Assembly (NCBI GenBank): GCA_033961575.1 | Contig: CM066728.1 | Span: forward strand, 31,682,352 to 31,746,351 | Reading direction: 5' to 3' | From: Aselliscus stoliczkanus | Taxonomy: Eukaryota > Chordata > Mammalia > Chiroptera > Hipposideridae | Length of the DNA stretch: 64,000 nucleotides | Shown here: positions 10,806 to 23,130 of the stretch, piece by piece | How positions within the stretch are numbered: position 1 is the stretch's first letter | Layout: the number at the start of each line of letters is the position of its first letter | Position numbers and translations under genes: made by a program | Notes under the pieces: model-generated | What the model saw: only the letters and a program-made list of their open reading frames with translations | Database searches by the model: none | Told to the model about the DNA's origin: nothing

Positions 10806-12859
10806 GAGAGAAATCATTTAAAATAGTTTAGGGTAAGGGCCTCTAGAAAGGTAAAGATGGTCCCGATTTCTGCATGATTGTTGGGCTTCTCAAAGGTGAT
10901 ACTTCTCAGATAATTGACATGGTGGAGCCAGAAAAGGTGTTAATTAACACGGAAGTCAATTATTCCCAAGATATTGGCTGTCTTTTCACTTTTGCATAAT
11001 CACTAAGAGGAAATGCAAGGCGGTTGTGGGCTATTCTACTCTGAGTCCATCTCTACAGTAACCCAGGAAGAGAATGGGGTTGGGATAAATGAAAGTTAAA
11101 GAAATGAGAATTTCAGATTAAAACTTTTAGATTGTGGTCCTCGGCATTTGTATAATTTCATTCCCCTTGAAACATTGAATACTGTCAGGCATTGAACCAC
11201 ATTTTAACAAAATTAAAGCCATGTACCAATTTTAAGCCTTGGAGACCCTGAGAAATCCAGAACATTTGCTCTTATTTTTATAGTTATTATGATATTATTA
11301 CAAATCTCACCTTAAAAATAAGTGACACCCCATAAGCATAATTACATTGTTCATCTTTGCATAATCCATAATTCCTCTGCGTGTAATAACGTGAGCAGTC
11401 CTTCTTGTAACCCAACTGTTTCAAATAATTGCTTGCTGTCCTACTGAGAAAAACTTTTAATAAATGACACAGTAAGCAAAATAGTGCAACTCTGTCCTCA
11501 TAGCTGCAAAATCAGAAATTGTTTTTCCCCAAAATTGAATCCTATGATTCTTTCTCTATTTTTACAATAGCACTGGGTGGGTTGGGAGGGAGAGACATTC
11601 AAATATTTCAATTAGAACCCCCACAGTTCATTAGGAATACTACCAGGATTTTGCCACTAATTGAAGAAATAGATAACACACGCCTTTCCTTCAGCAGCTC
11701 TTATTTCCTTAATAGACATTTTTCCAGCAACTTTAAGAAATGTTTCCCTTTGAAATACAACATCACATAATGGGCCCCATCTGGAATAGCAACTTTGCAC
11801 ACAAACTAAGAAATTGGAAAAAGAAAGACTTTTTTTTTCGGTCTTTGTTTGGGTGAACAATTGCAATTAGCTACCACAATATCGGTATGTGTTACCATGA
11901 TAGAATATGAGCAAAGCTTTTCAATAACTAGGCACTCAAAATCACAAAAAGGCTGATATCCAAGGGGAAAAAAATCTAGTGAATTTTGTTTATTCAAATT
12001 GGAAGCATGTTCCTTCTTATTCAGTTCTACATTACCTTCATTTCTGACAGTTTGCCATTTTTTTTAACATCCATTTGGAATAACATCTGAACTTTCTAAT
12101 CTCCTTCTTCAAATTTGGATGGATTCTTTAATGAAAGATGAAGAGTTTTTCTTTAAACCAAAAAACATGGAGAATTTCATCAGAAGTGGTGGCCTCCAAA
12201 ACCTTGTATCCTGGTGCCGGGGTAAATGAAGACTGGAATAAGTGGAAGAATTCAAGACCTATGGACAGGAAAATATTAAATTGGAGCTGCTGAATCAATC
12301 TCTTCATTTAGTAACAATTTCGTGGGTCTGCACTCAGACGTGTAAGAAGTACAGGGGTAATTTAAAAACACTGAACACCCCATAACGCATGAAAACCAAG
12401 GCCCTACAAGGTAAGGCTATGGACCAAAGATGAGGGGTGAAGAGGCAGTAGATTCATATATAATGATCATTATATTGAAAACCAAACCAAAAAGTTCCTA
12501 GTCCTGTATGGAAAGGGCCCTAAATTTAAAAATGTGTCAGAGGGAACAAATATTAGGTGGGTTAATATTTAAGAATATTATTAATAAAAGAATCCCAGCT
12601 TTGGCAGATATTCCCAGTTAGAATCACTTTAGTTGGCATATTGACACAATTTTGTGCTTGCTTTGCCTTTCTCGGCCATCCACAATACAATCAATGGGAC
12701 GAATCCTGGGGAGATCTTTCAGGCTGAGGCAGCCAATTCAATGCTTTTCTTTGCTTCTATTTTATGACATGATTCCAAATCAACAGTTTTTCATCCAGTT
12801 TTGGCAGAGTTTTCTGCCCCCAGAAATTAAGGAAAGGTATGTTACTTGGCAAATGAAAA
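10806..12859. other. Unique sequence, nothing recognised
   Basis: This is AT-rich sequence without recognised repeats or coding signals. The frame at 11519-11770 (plus strand) has no identifiable domain. Confidence 0.35.
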
Positions 12860-13400
12860 AGAGAGAAAGGGGCTAGTTCTAATTAAAAGCAGAACATGAC
12901 ATTGACTTGAAAGCATGGAGCTATGATTTCTCCCTGTCATTATATCCGAAGCCCTTTGTAAGCTCAATCATCATCTCTGACAGCCAGAGTAAGAAGTCTT
13001 CTCATTTCCCCCCAGCCTTTCTAACAAACAGTCTGAGGACTGCTGACTGCTGAAATGTAAATCCTATTACAATGCCTGCGTGAAAAAGCAAGTGTCTTCC
13101 AAGATAAAACAATAAGTGCTAAGCTCAAAAAGCATTAAAAGGAAAACTACGGTATTTCAGACCTCAAAGGACTGTATATCTTTTAAAGATAATGACATTT
13201 TGGACACAAACATCACTACTTTACAATAGAAATATCTGGTATTCAATCTGCCTCTGTCGACATATGTTTAGAGCCAATGCATGCTGCCTATTTCATTAAA
13301 TCACTATAAATCTGGGATTGGAATCATTATGCTATCACGTTGCAGTGCCTTCTTCTAAAGCATAATGATCCCCATAAGTGTTTACTTTCATTCTTTAATT
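12860..13400. other. Candidate conserved non-coding stretch
   Basis: There is a repeat-free run of AT-rich but complex sequence, with many TAAT/ATTA-like cores, CAATCATCATCTCTGACAGCC near 12965 and a CTATAAATCTGGG near 13304. Its texture resembles conserved non-coding elements, but that is inference; conservation cannot be measured from one sequence. Confidence 0.25.
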
Positions 13401-16400
13401 CTAGCCCTCCATCCCATTTCCCCTTTCTATGGCAATTATCCACGACAATAAGAATTGCCTGATGATGCTGTTTTGTAATCCAGGAATACAGGCGATTATA
13501 CAAAAAGTTTTACAACTAACTTGGGGAGATGAGATCAAAGTCTCAACCAGAACACTCTATGATTGAATAAACATCTATTACCACAGAAATAAGCTAATAA
13601 GTACCTCAGCACACTGGAAGGCTTAACAAGTAGAAATTCCTCCATTTGTGTGTGGTTGGGAGCCTCCCAAGGTGTTGTACGGCAGCCAGACTCCACAGCC
13701 CAAAATGATACCCCCTTCCCGCCCCCAACAAGTGGTACATGCCAAAGTCCTCTGGAGACACAGACATTGCCTTAGGGTGACAGGCCAAGTTATTGAGACT
13801 CAAGTCCTCAGTTAATAGTGTTAAGTAACCCCAAGTAGTAGTAATGTTCCAGGGTTGATCTTTCGGACAAGGTAAAGCTAGAATCCCTATAATTAACATT
13901 TTGCAAATGTTTCCTTGGAGAAGAAAAAACATTAGATAAACACTCTATAAATTTTCATAACAAAAAATGGTACGTTCTGCTTTCAGCCCACCCACCACAT
14001 AAACAACTGACAGACAGGACACCATTAGCAAGCTCCTCTCCGACTTGATTAAAGGCACGCTGCACTTTTCCTAAAATCTCCATGTTATGACACACTCTCT
14101 GGCAAACCCCGAACCCTGTCATTACCCTCCTTCATTCAACAACACTCAGAAACCGTGGTCCCCAGGGATGTTGTCGTGTTTCACAAAGGGCCACATTGTG
14201 TCTCTAATTCCTACTCTCTTTGAGGTTGATTTCATGTGCTCTGCATGTGCATTTTGATTTTTAGAACATGACTCATGCCTTTTAAGCTACTCTACAAATG
14301 TACAAATGGACGAAAGGAGTAATGGGTAGGCTGATTGGAAGTGAAAGAAGGTGTCCTTTTTTCCCTGCGCAGTAAGGACTTTTTAAAGAATGCACTGACT
14401 TCCTGGCTCACCAAGATCAATGTGACCGGACATTTGAAAAGGGACAGGAATAGTAGGTGTTCTTACATTCTTAGACAGAGCATCATTTTTTTTTTTTTTT
14501 TTTTTTACTGACTGAAATAAAGCTTTTTCTGCCATGTCTTTCTCTCAATAACAGAGAAATATAGAATGCTAGATCTTCAAGGCAGTTGGGTCTAACTGAT
14601 AGATTTCACTAAGTGACCTATTTAGAATGATACTCAAATTGTATTGGAATGCCTCTGTTATCAGTGTTCAGCGCTGATGGGCACCAGGATTCATGTAATA
14701 TGTAACCCTTCACACTTTTGGACAGATGTGAAGACTTAGTCTCTGCATTCACTTAGGAAGCCTCCTTCATGGCTTGAAAGGTGCCTTAGAAGAGGAGCCC
14801 CAACTACCATCAGGGTAGGGAGTGGGGGATGGAACGGGAGCTGCTCTGCTTGAGATGAGGAAAGGAAGTCTGCTGTCTGGCTCCCTGAAGGGGTTAGGGA
14901 TGTGGGGTGTGGAGAGCTAGGCAGGAGTGAGGAGGGAGAAGAGGAAGAACAGGTCTTTGGAAGGAGGGTCTCAGTCTCCCCTGGAAAGGGGTGGTCATTA
15001 TGGATACGACCTCCTGAACTGATTCATGCTGTGTTCATTGTGCACTGAGTCCTGCCTGCACCCCCATGGTGTTCTCACCCATTCTGGCACCATCCACTGG
15101 TATGTTTGGGATGGATAGTGTTGATGGCTGAGATTTGATAGGAGCTGAGTTTCTCTGGGCTGCCTAGGTTATGCAGCTAAGAGCTTACCTGTAAATACAG
15201 AAACCCAACAATGGAAACCATAAGAGCTTGCATCACCATAACAAATCTGAGGAACTTGCAGAAATCATGCAGAGATTTGGGGTGCTTTGTGCTATCCCTG
15301 CTGTGGAACTGGAGATCGAGGTAATCTGATCCAGCTCTACAAGAGCAGAGAAGTCCCAGCTATATTTGGATTATCCCTTTTTCCTCTCTCAACATTTATA
15401 GACCATTTATGTATTTCTTATGTGTATTCTTATACACATGTAGGTGTGAGTCTGTGTGTATAAAAGAGAAAATTTGGGATCCCAAATATGAGCTCATTGC
15501 TCTTTTTCATTCTTCTTTTCCCTACAAGAGTCATTAATTTAAGACAAACCTGCTAAAAACTTGGGTGAAAACCCTGCAGCCTACAGAGAGAACTTGGCTT
15601 GTCCTTCACAGCTCTGTCCTGGGGTGAAATGTTCTGACATAATAGGAAGCATAATGTTCTTTGTTCCTTTATTACTTTGACTTACGTTTTTATATTTTTC
15701 AGAGGGCTCTGCATCCATTATGTCATCTCATACTGAGGACACCCCTGTGAGGTAGAAGGACAGGTATTATTATAACTCAGCCACTCTCTCATCAGCAGTC
15801 ATGGTTCATGACTGAAGCTGTTGTTTCCACAGCAGGGAAAGCAACCCAGTCACTTTATGGCCTCATGGAAAGGTCCTTCAAGGCTAACAATGTGACCAGG
15901 CTTTGCAAGTGACTAAAGAAAAGTCTCGAAGAAAGGGCAGGCTGCTCAGATGGGCATATGCTAACAGCTGTGTCTGGCGAGAGTGGTGTGGGGTGGGGAT
16001 GAAGGCTGCTCTCCTGTAGGGTCACTTTCCTTCTTCTCAGTCTGTTAGGGCACACAGGGTTTGAGGTGTTGGGGAAATGGGAGTCTTTACTCTCTTCATT
16101 AAGCTAGGAGAAAATGCATCAGGATAGGATGATGAGAAAGAACAATCCCTCATTTTTGTTTAGAGGTCTTTCTTTGGTAAAGCACGAAAGCAAAAATCTC
16201 TACATTTCAAGGAAAGATGCACAATATTCTTTTTTCTCTTTCCTAGCCAGTGACAGTCAAGTTTAGATGTGCCAAATGGCTGGACTATTTCATGGACAGT
16301 TGAGTCATTTCTTTTCTTCCTCAGTAATTTCTATGTTCACAGAATGAGGTTAAAAACAACATGTAAAGTGATCAGCCTAGTACCTGGTACATAGAACAAG

Positions 16401-17793
16401 TTCATTAAATGCCATCTATTATGATAGTTACTCATATACACATACGATCTACAACAGAGAATATAAATTGTTATATACCTTGAAATGGCTACATCTACTA
16501 CATAGCACTTAAGTGTCTAGGTCTGTATAGGTAAGGCTAATAATTTTGAATAAACAAGACGGGTTTCCTGCCTGTCCAGGAACTGGGGTAAGCCAAGAGC
16601 AAACAGAGAAGCCAACACATGTAAGATTATCATCAGCCCTTCTTGACCAATCAAGTGTACTGCAAGTGTATCTGCACACAGACAACCACCTCATGTGGCC
16701 TTACCGTGAGAAATAGTTCATGAGAATGAGGGAAGCAGTGTTACTGGATCAGATGTGCCTGTTGACATTTGTCTGATGATCCTCTGATCACACACAATTC
16801 CAAAGACAAGGGCCTAAAACGATTTTTAAAATGTATCCAATTCACAGCCAAGCGAAAATGTTTTTCTACCAAGAATAATCTTACATTCAACTCTTTTTTT
16901 TTCAGCAACCTAAATTTAGCCAGTGGGAATTCTTTTTTTAGATGCTATTCTATTCAACCTTTAAAAATGAAAGATCTGATTCTAATGTGAAATCTGCATT
17001 TCATCAAAAGCTGGGACACAGTGTCCTTGGCTTAATTATTCTTTAGAAATCGAACACCTTTACGGCTGCATGCTGAACAGGTAGCGAGAAAAGTGGATTG
17101 TAGAAAATTTGATTCAGATCTTAAAAACTGAATCCACGGATGCTGCCTACACAGGTAAAGCACACACCTTCTCTTGCTCCTGCTTATGTGCTGAAGGGGC
17201 ATGTGCTGTAAGAGTCAATGACAGAGTCACTACAGGCCTACACTTACAAGGACTTAGAGCATGAATAGGTAAATGGTAATACTTCACAACTGCATGACAC
17301 TTTGCATTATAACATCCCTTCCTCCCCTACAATGTTACCACTTCATTCATTCTTTTATCAGCCCTGGGAAGGAACCAGCCAGTGGGGCTCCAGTAAGAGA
17401 GGCTGAGATCCTGACCATGTAGCTTGTAGGTGGTCAAACCAAGACTTGAATCTCACCTTGCCAGAGCACTTTTTTTTTTTTTCCTGTCTTGCAGCTTCCT
17501 AATAAATGTTGAAACTTTTGTGGATATGGACAGGGGGATACAGCAATTTAAGGAAACCGCTTCACGGAAAAGAGAGGGAGGACTGATGGATGAAAGTCAA
17601 AGTCAGCCCGAGCTTTGACTATGCTTTTAAGCCATCAGGGTGCCCTGGGACAAGAGCCTTAAATATCTAGGACCTCCATGTTTCACCTCACAAGAGGCAG
17701 CATTAATTCTAGCTCTATTCACCTCATCAAGTAAGATTTTAAGTAAAAATTTTCTTTTAAGTAAAGAAATAGCTAATGAATATAAAGCTGTTT
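13401..17793. other. Unique sequence with one MIR remnant and a T tract
   Basis: It is mostly repeat-free. A 21-nt T run lies near 14486-14506. A MIR 3' remnant lies near 16325-16430 (CAGAATGAGGTTAAAAACAAC and GCCTAGTACCTGGTACATAG). Around 14890-14990 the sequence is purine-rich (GA-rich) and around 15720-15780 it carries a weak MIR-like TGAGGTAGAAGGACAGGTATTATTAT. Nothing here looks coding. Confidence 0.4.
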
Positions 17794-17991
17794 TAAAACA
17801 TAACTCTTTCCGGGCCGGCCGAGTGGCGCGGTGGTTGGGTGCTGGCTTGGGAGGCCAGCGGCCCAGGTTCGGGTCCCGCATGTGAGGGCGAATGACACTG
17901 CCCTAAAAAAAAAAAAAGACAACCACACACAATAAACTATATAACAACACTTTTTAAAAAACATAAAATAAAATAAAACATAACTCTTTCC
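17794..17991 (+). mobile_element. Family B SINE, short form, with 18-nt TSD
   Basis: A perfect 18-nt TSD, TAAAACATAACTCTTTCC, lies at 17794-17811 and 17974-17991. The insert begins GGGCCGGCCGAGTGG, a class-II-tRNA-like A box region, has a B box around GGTTCGGGTCCC, and reaches GACACTGCCCT before switching directly to an A run. An additional A/C-rich tail follows before the TSD. The body seen in long copies is absent. Confidence 0.92.
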
Positions 17992-18727
17992 TAAATGTAG
18001 GTATCAAGATGAGCTATAAAATACATTGCTAGTTCACAGAAACACTTGGATTGAATGAATGTACTAAAATCCTGTGAGGTTCAATCTGCTACTGGCCATT
18101 TAGAGGAATCTAGGACCCAGTGGAGGAGGGGACAGCTGCTGTCTGTGCCACCTAATGTCCATATCTGCTTTGATGGTAAAAGGTACAGATTTCCTTTGGG
18201 AAGCCCCTCCCACTGGACACAGACCTGCAGCTTCATCAAGGGACTCCCTCCCCCTGAGCCCAGACACACTTCAGGGGAATGTGAGCCGTGGGCAGGAGGA
18301 TGTGCTGCCCAAGGACAGCTAGTGCTCACATGCCTCCAGGGCAGCACCTGGGAGAGGCTTCGATGCCCCTGAGTTTCCAGAACTCTTTCCTTCCTTCTGC
18401 CCTGCCCACTTCTCCAGCCTTTCCTCTGATGCTGGAAACTTTTCCACATCCTTGCAGCAGATCCTATCAATGGCCCTCTTGTTATTGTCACTTCCTCGAA
18501 ATGGCTAGTGTTAGTCCCAGCAACTTGCAAACCAAACACCCTAACTGTGAAAGCACAGCACTGACAGATGTGTGCTGCCAGCATAAGGTAGCACATTCTC
18601 AAAACATTCAAATTATTGCATTTTTTGAGGTTTCAAAGGAAAAAAGCCTCCATTTTCCACCTTGTATGTGCATCAGCTGTACAGCTGAAGATCCCTGGAT
18701 AAAAACACACAACCCTACTAACAAGGT
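17992..18727. other. Unassigned sequence, opposite-strand frames
   Basis: Two overlapping frames of 176 and 180 residues run on opposite strands (18081-18611 minus, 18288-18830 plus). Neither contains a recognisable domain, and the plus one runs into the antisense SINE. The sequence is GC-richer than the surroundings and may be an unrecognised old LTR. I do not call a gene. Confidence 0.35.
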
Positions 18728-18931
18728 TCGTTTTTTTGTGTTTGTTTTTTTGTTTGTTTGTTTTAATTGGGGAAACAGTGTGTTTTTCCAGGACTCATCA
18801 GCTCCAAGTCAAGTAGTTCTTTCAATCTAGTCGTGGAGGGTGCATCTCAGTGGCTTACGTGGGAATCAAACCGGCAACCTCGGTGTTATAAGCCTGTGCT
18901 CTAACCAACTGAGCCAACCAGCCACCCCCAA
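18728..18931 (-). mobile_element. Family A SINE (tRNA-Ile derived), antisense
   Basis: Reading on the minus strand gives the tRNA-Ile-like head (GGCTGGTTGGCTCAGTTGG), the CTTATAACACCGAGGTTGCC arm, then GACTAGATTGAAAGAAC and CACTGTTTCCCC, ending in an A-rich tail (T/G-rich on the plus strand at 18731-18765). Flanks AAGGTTCGTTTT and AAGGTTTCATTTT may be a degenerate TSD. The copy is more diverged than the one at 1167. Confidence 0.88.
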
Positions 18932-18949
18932 GAAAGGTTTCATTTTAAA

Positions 18950-21290
18950 TCCATAACCATGAACCTCAAATAGGCCCTAAGGTCTGCCTGGCATTTGTAC
19001 AGTTCTTCCCCAGTTCATTCACATTCCTACATTCCCAGAAGTCTGTTTCACACCTTCTCCTGCCTCCTCAACTTCCAACATCTCCTACATCCTCATTTTC
19101 GATTGATGACCTTCTTACTTCTCTGAGACAACAAAGCACTTGAAAGTAAGTCCCTATGGAGTCCCCCTTGCCCTCTCATCTTCCAGCCACCTCTATACAC
19201 AAGTCTTCCCTCGGCTGTCACACATGGACCATCCACACCCAGTCCTAAAGCCAGTTCCTCTGCTCCAACACTGCTTTCTGCTCCCTTCAACCACAGTGCT
19301 GCCAGGAGTCCATCCCTCTGTCCCCGACACCAACCATTCCAACAGTTTATTAATATGCTGTTATTTCTTCCCTCTTAAAAAAATATTTCTCAGGCCGGCT
19401 GAGTGACACGTTGGTTAGCAGTTGTCTTAGGACGCCAGCTCTGAGAAGCAGGGCCCTGGTTTGGATCCCACATGAAGGCCAGTGACACTGCCCTCTACAG
19501 CTAAGATGGTGAACAACAGCTCCACCTGGAGCTGGGCTGCTCTGGTCGCCGGCGACGGAGTAGGCTGCAGTGGGGTTGGCCGGCAGCTGGTGTGTACTTT
19601 CGTGAGCTGCCATGAGCCACCATGAGCGGCCGTCCCATGGCCAGCAAGAATTACCCTACCCGGAAAGAGCGCAATGATAATACCAACATGGGCCAGTGAA
19701 GCGACGTCCTCCACAACTAGACTGAAGTACAAAAGGAAAACAACTTGTCTGTTCCCCTTCCCTGATTCCCCAATGCTGTTCCCCTCCCTCAATTCCCCCA
19801 ATAAAATCTTTAAAAAAATAAATTACTGCTTTTGACCATACTTCTTCCACAAACACATTTTTTTCTCTCCTTTATATATAAAAAGAAAAAGTACGTGAAA
19901 GAGATGTTTATACTTTTTATCTCTTCACACTCTTCACACTCTCTGCATCTCTTCACACTCTCTCTCAAACTCATCTCAATAAGGTTTTCACCCTCACAAC
20001 TCCATCAATATGGTTCTCATCAAGGTCACCTTGGACCATCTCAGTACTAAATCCAATTTCTAATTCTCATGCCCCACCCCATATCACTCAACCCGTCAGT
20101 AGCACTTGATTACCATTCTCTCCTCTTTTATATACTTTCTTCTCTTGGTTTGCAAACACCACACTTTCCCCCCATCACCTCCCTGACACGGCTCTAGGTC
20201 TCCCTTCTCAATTCCTTCTCCTCTTCTTTTTGACCTCTCAATGTTGAGTGCTGCCAGCTCAGGCCTTGAGTTCTTCTCTATCTGTCCCCAGTGTTGTACA
20301 ATTTCCAGTCTCAGAGCTTTAAATACCATCTACACGTGGGAAGCAGCTCCCACAATTTATATCCCCCCAGAACTCACTCCCAAACTCCAGACTCAACATG
20401 TCTGCTTCAGCTGACAGGACAGCATGGAGCTCCGGGTCCTCCTGTCAGCCTTCTGCTCCCGCAGTCCTTCCCATCTCAGCTGGCAACTCCAGTCTTCAAG
20501 TTGTTTACACCAAAAACACTGATGTCATTCTTGACTTCTCTTTCTTTTATTCCATGTCCATTACATCAGGCCTATATCCAGGCTATGACCACTTCTTTCC
20601 ACTCTTCCAAGCTATCACCATCCCTTGCCTCAGTTACTGAAATGGCCTCCTAACAGGCCTTCTATCTCTGTCTCCTGCCCTCCTGCTGCCTGTTCTCAAC
20701 AGTGCAACCCAAATGCTTAGGTCAGCCTTCTCATGTCTCTGCTCTGGTTGGAAGTCTGCAATACCTCCCATTTCAATCTGAGGGAAAGCCAGTCTTAACA
20801 ATGACTGACAAACCACTACATGACTTCCCCTATTATTGTCCTCCTTCACTGACCTTGCACTTCATTTAGAACATTCCAGGCATGTTCCCACAATAAGGCT
20901 TTTGCTTTGACTCGTCTCTCTTTGCAGACTGCTCTTCTTCCAAATGTTTGAATGGCTTATTCCTTTACTGCCTGCAAGTCTTTGTTCAAATGCCACCTTC
21001 TCAGCAAGTCTACCCTGAACACTCTTATTATCCCTGCAGTGATCTGCTCCCCAGGATCCTAATCCTGCTTCCCCTACTCTGCTGTTTTCCATATCTTTTT
21101 CACTGTCTAACAGATTATTGAATTTAACTGTCATTTATAATATCTGTTGTTTGTTCTCTATCACACCCTGCTAGAATAGAAGCCTCACAAGATCAGGGAC
21201 TTTTAAGTTTTGTTCACAGATGTCTCCTCACCCCTAGAATACTGCCTGGCACATAGTAGGTGTTCAATGAATAATGTTTGAAAGAATAGA
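18950..21290 (+). repeat. Long decayed L2 LINE with reverse-transcriptase remnants
   Basis: Pyrimidine-rich sequence over 2.3 kb, interrupted by a SINE at 19391-19811, follows the L2 order from the ORF2 reverse transcriptase to the 3' end. Recognisable relics are TTTAAATACCATCTACACG near 20318-20336, where the catalytic YADD box is expected but the frame reads HVGS, and GATGTCATTCTTGACTTCTC near 20521. Further relics are CATTCCAGGCATGTTCCC near 20873, CAAATGCCACCTTCTCAGC near 20987, and the terminal CTGCCTGGCACATAGTAGGTG and TTCAATGAATAATG near 21242-21276. Many stops and indels show it is dead. The frame at 20291-20653 is part of this relic, not a gene. Confidence 0.85.
19391..19811 (+). mobile_element. 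Family B SINE, long form, inserted in L2
   Basis: The head CAGGCCGGCTGAGTG and B-box-like GGTTTGGATCCC are followed by GACACTGCCCTCTACAGCTAA, the AACAGCTCCACCTGGAGC block, a body with GAGCTGCCATGAGCC-like repeats, GGAAAGAGCGCAATGATAATACC, CCTCCACAACTAGACTGAAG and CTTGTCTGTTCCCC. It ends with AATAAA at 19800-19805 and TCTTT at 19807-19811, then an A-rich tail. It is diverged from the copy at 48962, so older. The TSD is unclear (an A-rich AAAAAAATA on both sides). Confidence 0.92.
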
Positions 21291-22959
21291 TATTGTGAAG
21301 ACAGTATCTATGCAGAAATGAAGTAGAAGAAAATATACAAGGTGTGATCTTAGGGACACCAAGGGGTTCTCTTGTCCCAAAGGAGCTTTCCCACCACAAT
21401 GCCAAGGCACCCCTTCCCCCTCCTCTCTGACTTACTAGTCCCACCTTTAGTTAATATTAGTCCAGATAGTGAAGTCAGATAACTAAACACATTTCTTCTG
21501 AGATGTTAGAAACAGCTGAGAGGGGCTGGGTTTGGCAATGAGGTGAGGGAGACCAGAGGCAGGGTGGTGAGGTCGAAAGGGCACTGGGCCTTGGAAAATG
21601 TACACAATCTGTAATTCCTCATTTGAAAAACTAAACTGGTGAATGAGGACCGCTCTGTTTCATCCATGCAGTGAAACGCGGTGAGCAATCATCAGACTGG
21701 AAATCAGACAGCTAGGCTCAAATTCTAAATAATCAGTAGCCTAAAAAAATGGCCTAATATCCCCTCGACCTTGAATGGTGAGCAACATGAAGGCTCCTAG
21801 ATTCTGAAAGCCAATGCTCAGGATGTGTCCTTGGAAGCAGAAATCGAAGGATTTGGGGAGGCACTGAAGGACAAACGTGCCTGCCCCCATCATTAAACCT
21901 CTCTGTGGTATGAATATGGCCATGACAAACTCATCTGCAAAGTGTCCTAGTACTCCAGAGGGGATGTATAAGGGGTAAAGGAGCTCAGATACCTTTCTCT
22001 CCTACCTATTTATTACCTATGACTACAATGAAAGCCTAGAAGGAAATGTGTCCTAACAGAGATTTCTTTTAGACCCTGGGCAGACACAGCTGGGGTACAA
22101 GACTATAACTTAAAAGCAAAGGAGGCTCAGAAGTCGTGCTGTAAAATCCAGCCAGGTCAATCCCCTGGGGTCCTCTTCAGGTTCACAGGCATCAAACCAT
22201 GCATCCACATCCCCACTGCACAGAGAAAGCAAGTTGGTTCAACAAGATTTTCATTCAGATCTACTTCACTTTCTCACGTAAATAAGGTCTAAGGTAGTCA
22301 TGGACTGGCTAATATAACTTGTTTATGTTCTCCCTCAATTTTCCATAGCCTGCATTACTTTAAGAGTAGCTACAGGCAGGTGGTACCCACAGACAAACTC
22401 CCTCTCGCACCCCTTCCTCCCCTCCCTTCTTCTTTCCTGCCTCTCTCCTTTTCTTTCCAAGAATGGGCTTGGAAACATCACAGCATTATTTGCAGAATCA
22501 AGAAACTGTACTGTATATTGTATGGTTCATTTTTATGGACTTCAAAAACCAGCAAAAGTAATGTATAAAGTGAGAGGTCAAGGTCACAGTTAATGTGGTA
22601 GGGGCTCTGAGTGGGCGCACCTGCCAGGTGTGCTGGAGTGCTGGTAACATTATCTCTCTTCCTCTGGGTACTGGTTACATTATAATGCACTTTTCTGTAT
22701 GTTTATTTTACTTCATTTAAAAAACAAACTGTGAAGTGCCTTTAAGGGAACAGACTCCTTCATTTCATCAGTAAACCAAAAGTTCAGTCACACTAATATG
22801 AATACTGTGTTAACTCCATTTCAAAACTAAGTATACGCCTAAAGAAAAAAAGTCACAAAAATAAATGAAAAAATCTATTACACCCTCACATATTTAAAAA
22901 TCAGCATGAATGCCTATAATGGTCTAGTATTAAATTATTCAACTATCTCAAATAGCAAA
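21291..22959. other. Unique sequence, nothing firm
   Basis: No gene is visible. Near 21675-21730 a GGAAATCAGACAGCTAGGCTC stretch recalls a MIR head, too weak to call. Frames here are short and domain-free. Confidence 0.35.
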
Positions 22960-23130
22960 TCTCAAACATTCGCATTAATGTGGTAGCTGTTGCCTACTAA
23001 AATACTGAATATATGCAACGCATGTGTTTAATTAGCATTTGAAATTTTTAGCAAAACCAAAGCACGGTCTGAGAGCAAATGAGTTATTGAATTCTAATTA
23101 ATCTTCTGAGATATATTACTCAGAAAAATC
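22960..23130. other. Candidate conserved non-coding stretch
   Basis: This is dense, repeat-free AT-rich sequence with several homeodomain-type cores (TTTAATTAGCATTTG near 23026, GAATTCTAATTAATC near 23089) and GCAACGCATGTG near 23016. Regulatory function is only an inference from composition. Confidence 0.25.

Noticed and set aside
18081..18830. Overlapping frames of 176 and 180 codons on opposite strands
   Set aside because: Opposite-strand overlap, no recognisable domain, no splice or promoter signal, and the plus frame ends inside an antisense SINE.
20291..20653. A 120-codon frame with RT-like residues
   Set aside because: It is a decayed part of an L2 element with the catalytic box lost, not a functional gene.
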